A stretch of DNA of 5,626 bases from an uncultured Rhizobiaceae group bacterium (GTDB taxonomy: Bacteria; Pseudomonadota; Alphaproteobacteria; Rhizobiales; Rhizobiaceae). A model generated the notes under the pieces. The model made no database searches, was not told the origin of the DNA, and worked only from the letters and a program-made list of their open reading frames with translations. The position numbers and the translations under genes are program-made. The stretch spans positions 1 through 5,626 of the forward strand of contig CALHHQ010000193.1 of assembly GCA_938030645.1 (NCBI GenBank). Reading direction: 5' to 3'. Shown piece after piece: positions 1 through 5,041 of this stretch (its first letter is position 1; every line of letters starts with the position of its first letter).

Positions 1-140
1 TGGCCGAATGCGCTGCCTCATCAGATTTCAACATGACCGACGAGATCATGGCGAAAATTGATGCAGTGCTGCCAGTGGGCTGGGCTCACGGCGACAGATA
101 TACCCGCCTGCAATGGTTGGGTGCAGAAGGGTATTGTTAG
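1..140 (+). CDS. Aldo/keto reductase, C-terminal fragment (5' end outside window)
   Basis: An open frame enters from the left edge (first whole codon at base 3) and ends at TAG 138-140, leaving about 45 residues. The tail contains LPVGWAHGDRY, then QWLG and a final GYC. This resembles the end of NAD(P)H-dependent aldo/keto reductases of the aryl-alcohol dehydrogenase-like/AKR group, whose C-termini commonly read P-x-G-x-x-x-GDRY, then QW, then a short YC ending. The family reduces aldehydes or ketones in the cytoplasm using a TIM-barrel fold. The catalytic Asp-Tyr-Lys-His residues lie upstream of the window, so activity cannot be judged. It converges on the oxygenase gene at 299-1201 and probably shares the terminator at 237-270. 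The family call rests on a short tail and is moderate; the substrate is unknown. Confidence 0.6.
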   Translation, partial: AECAASSDFNMTDEIMAKIDAVLPVGWAHGDRYTRLQWLGAEGYC

Positions 141-236
141 GCAAGCCAACAGGGCGAGTTCAGAATTGCAGATGACACTCTGGCTTGAATGACAGGTTAT
201 TGAAATTGGTCTGTTATTCGGTATTTGCGTTTACCA

Positions 237-270
237 AAAGTGATGGGCAGGTTCCTCCACCCATCACTTT
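237..270. terminator. Bidirectional Rho-independent terminator between convergent genes
   Basis: A perfect 11-bp inverted repeat, AAAGTGATGGG at 237-247 and CCCATCACTTT at 260-270, encloses a 12-nt loop. Reading rightward, the stem is followed by the T-rich stretch TTTGTTGTTTT. Reading leftward, it ends in CTTTT. It lies about 100 nt after the aldo/keto reductase stop and about 30 nt after the oxygenase stop, where a shared terminator for two converging genes would be expected. The leftward U-tract is short, so termination in that direction may be weaker. Confidence 0.75.
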
Positions 271-298
271 GTTGTTTTGGAATTGCTTCGTTGTCATA

Positions 299-1201
299 TC
301 AAAACGGCGCAAAGCCATCTGATGGAATTGATGGCACAGTCCAGCGCTCTTGTGCGTCGACTTCTTTAAGAGCAAATCCCGGTTGTGGAATTTGGCCGTG
401 TTCACCGTAAAGCCAGAGTACAAAGTTCGATCTCTGGCCTTCTGTGATAGGGTCTGACGCATGCACAACGCTGCCATGGTGGATCAAAGCAGTGCCTGGC
501 TCGAAGTTCAATTTTTCTACGCGACGTGTCGCGCTGTCTATGAAACTTACGGATGATCCTGAAAAGTCTTCGCCCGGCAGGTTTAAATTGATGTTCAATG
601 TCACAGAAGACGCATCAGTGTGAGGCCGCAAAGAAGTGTCTGTGTCGGCTTGCCATTGAATTGAAAACCCAAATGTCTGTGAGTCGAAGCCCATTACGTC
701 TGGAAACAGGAGGCGTGAGATCGGACGCATATATGTGCTCATGAGATCGCTGTAGAAGGATTGAAATGATGGCGCACCAAGATGACCTTCAGACCGTGGA
801 TCAAGCATTGCACCACCGCGGTTCAACGAAATCCCATAAGGTGGACGCAACGGAATACCTGCGTTTGATGCGCTTTCCATATATTCCCGCAGTAACGACA
901 ATTGTTCTGGATCAAAGAACTGAGCCTTGAAGACACCGGGAAACACTTCTTCCCAAAGGTCCTGAACCGAACCTTCTTTTGTAGGGTCTTGCCATGCGGC
1001 CTCAACCGCTTGACGCAAGCGCGGGTCGTACAGTGAACTATCCAATGTGGGACGATTGTCACCTTCCCATTCGCTCCAAGCCTGCTGAAACAAATTGGTG
1101 TTCTTGTGCCAGAATTGTTGTACTGCAGGTGTTCTTTGCAGCATCGCATCACGGCTGGGGCGCTCAATCGTGCGAGCACTTTCTAGAAAACTCTGTGTCA
1201 T
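299..1201 (-). CDS. Fe(II)/2-oxoglutarate-dependent oxygenase, prolyl-4-hydroxylase-like fold
   Basis: The 300-residue product carries a non-haem iron site of the 2OG oxygenase superfamily. The proximal pair is H194-x-D196 in RPHTDAS, the distal ligand is probably H247 in SVVHASD, and R257 in GQRSNFVLW, ten residues on, is the likely 2-oxoglutarate-binding arginine. Between them, LNINLNLPGEDFSGSSVSF and FEPGTALIHHG match the beta strands of the double-stranded beta-helix. Enzymes of this type hydroxylate or otherwise oxidise substrates using O2 and 2-oxoglutarate, releasing succinate and CO2. The first 85 residues are not recognisable and may be a substrate-binding extension. No signal peptide is seen, so it is probably cytoplasmic. 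The ATG start is supported by AGGA about 8 nt upstream. It lies 137 nt downstream of the LysR gene on the same strand. Protein and small-molecule substrates are both possible; the fold is secure, the substrate is not. Confidence 0.8.
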   Translation of the reverse strand: MTQSFLESARTIERPSRDAMLQRTPAVQQFWHKNTNLFQQAWSEWEGDNRPTLDSSLYDPRLRQAVEAAWQDPTKEGSVQDLWEEVFPGVFKAQFFDPEQLSLLREYMESASNAGIPLRPPYGISLNRGGAMLDPRSEGHLGAPSFQSFYSDLMSTYMRPISRLLFPDVMGFDSQTFGFSIQWQADTDTSLRPHTDASSVTLNINLNLPGEDFSGSSVSFIDSATRRVEKLNFEPGTALIHHGSVVHASDPITEGQRSNFVLWLYGEHGQIPQPGFALKEVDAQERWTVPSIPSDGFAPF

Positions 1202-1338
1202 GGTGTGTTCCTATCTCTCGTATATCGAGGTTGGTTCATTGGATGACACATCTATTGGTGTGCTCACTAAATATAAATGAGACGATTCAAATAACAGAAT
1301 TCATATAATCTATATAATTGAACGTGCAGACGCCCGAA
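1202..1338 (-). promoter_or_regulatory. AT-rich gap upstream of the oxygenase gene; candidate promoter/operator region
   Basis: This 137-nt stretch between the LysR stop and the oxygenase start is far richer in A and T than the flanking genes, especially at 1264-1322. It holds an interrupted palindrome at 1300-1322 with outer arms TTCA and TGAA, and two direct copies of ATATAAT at 1303-1309 and 1312-1318. No convincing -35/-10 pair was found on the minus strand. The size and composition suggest the oxygenase has its own regulated promoter instead of relying only on read-through from the LysR gene. This is inference. Confidence 0.4.
1300..1322. promoter_or_regulatory. Candidate LysR-type operator (interrupted palindrome)
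   Basis: The 23-bp site begins TTCA and ends TGAA. Inside the arms, TA dinucleotides at matching distances (TTCA-N2-TA and TA-N2-TGAA) extend the symmetry. LysR-type regulators usually bind AT-rich interrupted palindromes containing T-N11-A. The site lies about 100 bp upstream of the oxygenase start, a plausible position for activator binding, with the regulator gene immediately beside it. AT-rich DNA yields such patterns by chance, so confidence is low. Confidence 0.25.
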
Positions 1339-2244
1339 TTAGCGGAGCCACGTTGGTGATCTACCAATGTGTTCAATCAAAAAATCCATAAACACACGAA
1401 CTTTTGCCGAGACGACGTTACTCTTGGGATAGATCAGCCACAACGCCGGATTGCTGTCCATTTCGTAGTCTGCAAGGACGCGAACCAGTGTTCCTTTGTC
1501 TAATTCCTTGTGAACTGCCCAAAGGGAGTTAATCGAGATGCCTGCTCCGTCCAATGTTGTCAGCTTCTGCGACAGCCCATCATTTAGGATCAAGTGATGC
1601 GCTGTGTTGCGCGGATCAAATCGTGCGCGTGTTCCGTTGGTGTGAACCAGTTCCTTGGGTTCCAAGTCTCTAAAAGCCACGAAACGATGTGTTCCGAGAT
1701 CAGTTGGCTCCACAGGCAACTTTGTCCCATTCAAATAATCGGGTGACGCACAAAATATGCGCTTATCGTCTGCCAGCTTTCGAGCGGTCAAGCTGCTGTC
1801 CTCAAGAACTGCATTGCGGAGCGCCAAATCATAGCTGCCTTCAATCAAATCAAATTGCGCATCAGACAAATGCAGATCAAGCGTCACATCTGGGTACTTA
1901 TCCATAAACATCGGCAAAAGTGGTGCAATGTAGAGTTGAGCAAATGTGCTGGGTGCTGCAAAACGCAGTGTTCCACTGATCTGTGTTTGACCTTTGCCGA
2001 GCGCTGCCAGAGCGGCCTCTTCTTGCGCAATCATTTCGCGAGCATATGGCAAAAAGTCTTGCCCTTCTAACGACAAAGACACTTTACGCGTTGATCGATG
2101 CAAAAGCTCCACACCTAACAAATGCTCCAGCTTCGCAATTCGATTGCTTGCCACTGCTGGAGCCATATTCAAAGTCCGCCCTGCAGCGCTTATGTTCAGC
2201 ATTTCGCTGGCAAGAACAAAAAGACGGAGACTTTGGCTGTCCAT
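1339..2244 (-). CDS. LysR-family transcriptional regulator
   Basis: The 301-residue product has the usual length and layout of a LysR-type regulator. An N-terminal winged helix-turn-helix (about residues 1-60) contains LFVLASEMLNISAAGRTLNM, then ASNRIAKLEHLLGVELLHRST and LSLEGQDFLPYA. A linker helix (about 60-88) and a two-lobed periplasmic-binding-protein-like effector domain (about 90-295) follow, with SGTLRFAAPSTFAQLYIAPLL at its start. Such proteins act as tetramers, usually activating a divergent target in response to a pathway metabolite and often repressing themselves. Its position divergent from the plus-strand oxygenase-SDR-crotonase genes and directly upstream of the second oxygenase makes both units likely targets. 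The ATG at 2244 is chosen because the helix-turn-helix begins at once, although the only Shine-Dalgarno-like GGA lies about 13 nt away and is weak. The effector is unknown. Confidence 0.92.
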   Translation of the reverse strand: MDSQSLRLFVLASEMLNISAAGRTLNMAPAVASNRIAKLEHLLGVELLHRSTRKVSLSLEGQDFLPYAREMIAQEEAALAALGKGQTQISGTLRFAAPSTFAQLYIAPLLPMFMDKYPDVTLDLHLSDAQFDLIEGSYDLALRNAVLEDSSLTARKLADDKRIFCASPDYLNGTKLPVEPTDLGTHRFVAFRDLEPKELVHTNGTRARFDPRNTAHHLILNDGLSQKLTTLDGAGISINSLWAVHKELDKGTLVRVLADYEMDSNPALWLIYPKSNVVSAKVRVFMDFLIEHIGRSPTWLR

Positions 2245-2287
2245 ATTCTATATTTTTTCCGAATACTGAAATCATTTTTCTTCTGTT

Positions 2288-2315
2288 TTTATATTTTTTT
2301 AGGCTGATATGTCAA
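2288..2315 (-). promoter_or_regulatory. Sigma-70-type promoter for the LysR gene
   Basis: On the minus strand, a perfect -35 box TTGACA (2310-2315) is followed after 16 nt by TATAAA (2288-2293), which matches the -10 consensus TATAAT at five of six positions. Transcription would start near 2281, giving a leader of roughly 37 nt before the LysR ATG at 2244. The boxes overlap the region needed for the rightward promoter, so binding of the regulator could affect both directions. Vegetative sigma-factor use is inferred from consensus only. Confidence 0.6.
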
Positions 2316-2331
2316 AGGGCAAGAAACAGAC

Positions 2332-2336
2332 AGGAG
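2332..2336 (+). promoter_or_regulatory. Ribosome binding site deciding the CmcJ-like oxygenase start
   Basis: AGGAG lies 6 nt before the ATG at 2343. The same reading frame stays open upstream to 1983, but that stretch is antisense to the LysR coding region, so this Shine-Dalgarno sequence fixes the true start at 2343. Confidence 0.75.
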
Positions 2337-2342
2337 CCGACA

Positions 2343-3122
2343 ATGACCCGAACCGCCACAGTAAATTATCATGTTCACAAGCCAGAACGGCAGGCTTTCG
2401 AACTGGATGCAGGTGGTGTCGTCGGCAATTTAATCACCCCAGAGCTGGCTCCTACGAATGTTCAAGTGTTGGACGAACGTGGCGTAGATCGAAAGACTTC
2501 GTTTGCCGAACAGTCGGTGGGGTTTACTTCGTTCCCAACGAAAGTCGAATCATTCGATGATGATCGGAATTGGCAGGAGATATATGACGCAGAACTTACT
2601 GTCTTGCTGACAAAAGAAGTGGACGCAAAAGAGGTTGTCATTTTTGATCATACAGTCCGTGTTGATGACCCAAACGCAGTGCGCAAACCAGCTCGCAATG
2701 TGCACAGCGATTATAGCCGCGAAGGTGCTGAGCAGCGTTTGATAGACATCTTGGGCGAAGACAAAGCTTCAGAATGGGCCACTGGGCGCTATGCCTTTAT
2801 CAATGTGTGGCGCCCCGTTGAGAACCCGATCAATTCGGCACCATTGGGGTTTATCCTCCCATCCAGTGTGGCGGACAAGGATTGGATTTTGTTGGACCTG
2901 ATATATCCAGATCGCAAAGGGCAAATCATGGGGCTGGCTGCAAACCCCGACCATGAATGGATATACTTCTCAAAAATGTCTCCCAATGAAGTCGCATATT
3001 TTAACATTTTCGACAGTCTGGGACAGCCATCCATCGCACACAGTGCTCTCGATATGGTGGAAGACCCAAACATCGATACCGTTCGCAAAAGTATAGAGAG
3101 CCGCACATTGGTTCGCTATTGA
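2343..3122 (+). CDS. CmcJ/NvfI/AsaB-like Fe(II)/2-oxoglutarate oxygenase
   Basis: The 259-residue product matches the family of CmcJ (cephamycin 7-alpha-methoxylation), fungal NvfI (endoperoxidase), AsaB and GA4 desaturase. Visible landmarks in order are VVIFDHTVR (98-106), the iron-binding pair H121-x-D123 in NVHSDYS followed by REGAEQR, the family-typical NVWRP (154-158), HEWIYFSKM (204-212) and FDSLGQPSIAHSALD (223-237) with the probable distal ligand H233. The closing RKSIESRTLVRY contains R248 and R254, either of which could bind 2-oxoglutarate. Family members hydroxylate, desaturate or form peroxides on small natural products, so this is probably a soluble small-molecule oxidase. Length is normal and no key residue is missing. 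It is the first gene of the rightward unit, 78 nt ahead of the SDR gene, and divergent from the LysR gene that probably controls it. Family assignment is firm; substrate and reaction type are unknown. Confidence 0.82.
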   Translation: MTRTATVNYHVHKPERQAFELDAGGVVGNLITPELAPTNVQVLDERGVDRKTSFAEQSVGFTSFPTKVESFDDDRNWQEIYDAELTVLLTKEVDAKEVVIFDHTVRVDDPNAVRKPARNVHSDYSREGAEQRLIDILGEDKASEWATGRYAFINVWRPVENPINSAPLGFILPSSVADKDWILLDLIYPDRKGQIMGLAANPDHEWIYFSKMSPNEVAYFNIFDSLGQPSIAHSALDMVEDPNIDTVRKSIESRTLVRY

Positions 3123-3200
3123 CCGCCACCCGGCGTTTGCAACCATTCTGGTCGCTCTTCGTTGATCGATTCATGCCCAATCAAATTGAAAGGCTCAATA

Positions 3201-3989
3201 ATGACAAAGACAATTCTTATCACTGGTTCCACGGATGGCATCGGCCTGCTGACCGCACAAACGCTCGCCAAAGAAGGTCATACAATCTTGCTTCATGGAC
3301 GCGGAGCTGAACGTCTGGAAGAGGCTGTCGTAAAAGTTGGCGGCAAAGTGGAAACCTATGCGGCGGATCTTTCACGCATAGTCGATATCCAGACTTTGGC
3401 TTCGAAGGTGCGCGAAAAGCATGACCGCCTGGATGTCTTGATCAACAATGCAGGCGTGTTGAAGGTTCAAGACACCATAACTGAGGCCGGCCACGACATG
3501 CGGTTTATGGTCAATACCTTTGCACCCTACGCTTTGACCCGTGCCCTGTTGCCGATCATTCCCACAAATGGGCGCGTTGTTAACCTGTCGTCAGCGGCGC
3601 AAGCACCTATCGACCTTGCTGCGCTGCGTGGCGAGAAAAAACTTGGGCACAATGACGCGTACGCGCAGAGCAAACTCGCAATCACAATTTGGACGCGGGA
3701 ACTGGCAAAAGAGCTCGTTAATGGACCTGTTGTTGTTGCGGTCAATCCCGGCTCGCTTCTCGCCTCCAAGATGGTGAAGGAAGGTTACGGCATTGCTGGC
3801 AACGATCTTCAAATCGGTGCAGATATTCTGCGCGAAGCGGCCTTGGAACCGTCATTTGCAGACGCATCTGGAAAATATTTTGACAATGATGCAGGTCATT
3901 TTGCCCAACCGCACCCTGCTGCATTGGATCGAGATCATTCGGCAATGGTCATGCAGGGCATTGAAGAGGCGCTTCAAAACTTGAGTTAA
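3201..3989 (+). CDS. Short-chain dehydrogenase/reductase (SDR) family oxidoreductase
   Basis: The 262-residue product has all the classical SDR elements: the cofactor loop TGSTDGIG (8-15), D57 in AADLS, NNAG (82-85), N105 in MVNTFAPY, catalytic S130/S131 in VVNLSSA, and Y154-x-x-x-K158 in YAQSK. After the active site, NPGSLLASKM is the usual PG loop. R34 in LLHGRG, at the end of the second strand, points to NADP(H) preference, but this is inference. Such enzymes interconvert alcohols and ketones. The C-terminal KYFDNDAGHFAQPHP resembles SDRs of the retinol-dehydrogenase/protochlorophyllide-reductase-like group. The ATG at 3201 is preferred because AAAGG ends 7 nt upstream and the Rossmann strand begins directly; an in-frame TTG at 3162 would only add an unlikely leader. 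It probably shares a transcript with the oxygenase and crotonase genes. Confidence 0.88.
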   Translation: MTKTILITGSTDGIGLLTAQTLAKEGHTILLHGRGAERLEEAVVKVGGKVETYAADLSRIVDIQTLASKVREKHDRLDVLINNAGVLKVQDTITEAGHDMRFMVNTFAPYALTRALLPIIPTNGRVVNLSSAAQAPIDLAALRGEKKLGHNDAYAQSKLAITIWTRELAKELVNGPVVVAVNPGSLLASKMVKEGYGIAGNDLQIGADILREAALEPSFADASGKYFDNDAGHFAQPHPAALDRDHSAMVMQGIEEALQNLS

Positions 3990-4045
3990 TCAAGGGCCGT
4001 CACCCCAACCATTCCAATACAAGAGCCAAAAACCTCAACCAACCT

Positions 4046-4061
4046 GATGGCATTCGTCATC
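4046..4061 (+). other. Small intercistronic hairpin before the crotonase gene
   Basis: GATGGC (4046-4051) and GTCATC (4056-4061) can pair, with one G-U, around the loop ATTC. It ends 10 nt before the AAGGA of the crotonase gene. It has no U-tract, so it is not a terminator. It might affect mRNA stability or ribosome access, but it is small and could be chance. Confidence 0.2.
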
Positions 4062-4084
4062 GGGAACAAGAAAGGACTGCCCAA

Positions 4085-4930
4085 ATGAAATACGAAAATT
4101 TCCAGACATTTGATGTCAAAATAGAAGGTGCAATCGCCACAGTGACTTTCGACTTCGGCACGGTAAACGTTCAAGGCCAAGAGATGCTTGCTGACCTCAA
4201 CAGCCTCGCCATGCGGTTAGAGCGAGACCGCGAAACAAAGGTTGTTATTTTTCAGTCCGCTAACCCTGAGGTCTGGGTATGTCACTACGACACTGAATTG
4301 TTGAAAGACATGTCCACCGAAGCAGTCTCTCGTGACGAAGCACAGTTACTCGACCTGCAGTCAGTCTGTGAGCGCATCAGCAGAGTACCTCAAGCAACCA
4401 TCGCCAAACTCGAAGGTTTTGCCCGAGGTGGTGGACATGAATTGGCATTAGCTCTCGACATGCGTTTTGCGGTACGCGGCAAATTCAAGTTCATGCAAAT
4501 GGAAGTCGGTATGGGAATTCTGCCTTGTGGCGGCGGTGCATCGCGTATGGCACGTCAGACCGGACTTGGCCGCGCCTTGGAGATTATTCTCAGCGCCCGT
4601 GATTTCGATGCCGATGAAGCAGAGGCAATGGGCACAATAAACAAGGCTTTTGAGGCTGATGAAATTGATGATTACGTCAACAATCTGGCCCAACGTATCT
4701 CCAAATTCCCGGCTGAATCAATCAACGCCTGCAAGCAGATGGTTTACGAATCTATTGACAAACCAATTGATGAAGCTCTTAAGGCGGAAGCGTATTGGCT
4801 CTATCAGGCAACCAGTAAAACACCTGCCGTCAAACGCTTCGGCATTGCTGATGAGCAAGGTTTACAACACGACATGGAAAACCAGCGAAACTGGGAAAAG
4901 CTTGTGATGGACGTTCAGGATATCAACTGA
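4085..4930 (+). CDS. Enoyl-CoA hydratase/isomerase (crotonase) family protein
   Basis: The 281-residue product has the crotonase fold. The signature GFARGGGHELALALDMRFA (111-129) supplies an oxyanion-hole glycine and E119, and MQMEVGMGILPCGGG (137-151) supplies E140. These match the two catalytic glutamates of rat enoyl-CoA hydratase (E144 and E164), so hydratase chemistry is possible. The C-terminal helices, including FPAESINACKQMVYES, form the trimerisation region. The first oxyanion segment, normally F-x-A/S-G-x-D, reads VWVCHYD (63-69), which points to a divergent subgroup. Family reactions on CoA thioesters include hydration, isomerisation, decarboxylation and C-C cleavage, so the exact step is open. 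AAGGA ends 8 nt before the ATG. The gene follows the SDR gene after 95 nt and ends the rightward series. The SDR-crotonase pairing suggests a beta-oxidation-like step on an acyl-CoA. Confidence 0.88.
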   Translation: MKYENFQTFDVKIEGAIATVTFDFGTVNVQGQEMLADLNSLAMRLERDRETKVVIFQSANPEVWVCHYDTELLKDMSTEAVSRDEAQLLDLQSVCERISRVPQATIAKLEGFARGGGHELALALDMRFAVRGKFKFMQMEVGMGILPCGGGASRMARQTGLGRALEIILSARDFDADEAEAMGTINKAFEADEIDDYVNNLAQRISKFPAESINACKQMVYESIDKPIDEALKAEAYWLYQATSKTPAVKRFGIADEQGLQHDMENQRNWEKLVMDVQDIN

Positions 4931-4942
4931 GAAAACTATAAG

Positions 4943-4975
4943 GCGGACACTACGATCAATCGTTCAGGTGTCCGC
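4943..4975 (-). terminator. Hairpin, probable terminator for glmM
   Basis: GCGGACAC (4943-4950) and GTGTCCGC (4968-4975) form a perfect 8-bp GC-rich stem around a 17-nt loop, which contains a smaller symmetrical ACGAT/ATCGT pair. Read leftward, the stem is followed by CTTATAGTTTTC, a broken U-tract that fits termination of glmM. Read rightward there is no U-tract, so for the crotonase transcript it would at most act as a 3' stabilising structure. It lies about 65 nt beyond the glmM stop and 12 nt beyond the crotonase stop. Confidence 0.5.
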
Positions 4976-4989
4976 TATCATCGTGATAG
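4975..4989. repeat. Second short hairpin adjoining the glmM terminator
   Basis: CTATCA and TGATAG form a perfect 6-bp stem around the triloop TCG. It shares its first base with the end of the larger stem at 4943-4975, so the two would form stacked or alternative hairpins. It contributes no U-tract in either direction. Confidence 0.35.
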
Positions 4990-5041
4990 CTGCTATTGTG
5001 CACGCAGGCGTTGTCGGGACCTACACCCAGTTTCCAACATA

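Larger units (their letters stand above)
2245..2342. promoter_or_regulatory. Divergent promoter region between LysR gene and CmcJ-like oxygenase gene
   Basis: The 98-bp gap separates two divergently transcribed genes and contains T-tracts on the plus strand at 2251-2258, 2276-2279, 2286-2290 and 2294-2300. For the rightward gene only a weak pair is visible: CTGAAA (2266-2271), 18 nt, TATATT (2290-2295), which would fit an activator-dependent promoter. TTC at 2246-2248 and TGAA at 2267-2270 are loose arms of a possible LysR site, somewhat like the site at 1300-1322. The leftward promoter is listed separately. Confidence 0.55.

Noticed and set aside
214..477. Minus-strand 87-codon frame overlapping the oxygenase 3' end
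   Set aside because: It overlaps the oxygenase coding sequence in another frame and runs through the terminator; the translation resembles no known protein.
994..1308. Plus-strand open frame over the start of the minus-strand oxygenase
   Set aside because: It is a shadow of a clear gene, with no ribosome binding site and no recognisable motif.
1983..2342. Upstream in-frame extension of the CmcJ-like oxygenase frame
   Set aside because: It is antisense to the LysR coding region and the divergent promoter, its translation is low-complexity and unlike the family, and a good Shine-Dalgarno site precedes the ATG at 2343.
3162..3200. Earlier TTG start for the SDR gene
   Set aside because: The added 13 residues precede the Rossmann strand without similarity to SDRs, and the ATG at 3201 has its own AAAGG.
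3123..3200. Possible terminator or promoter between the CmcJ-like oxygenase and SDR genes
   Set aside because: No stable inverted repeat with a U-tract and no convincing -35/-10 pair was seen, so read-through is the simpler view.
3527..3812. Several open frames on both strands within the SDR gene
   Set aside because: They are alternative-frame shadows; the SDR frame alone carries family motifs.
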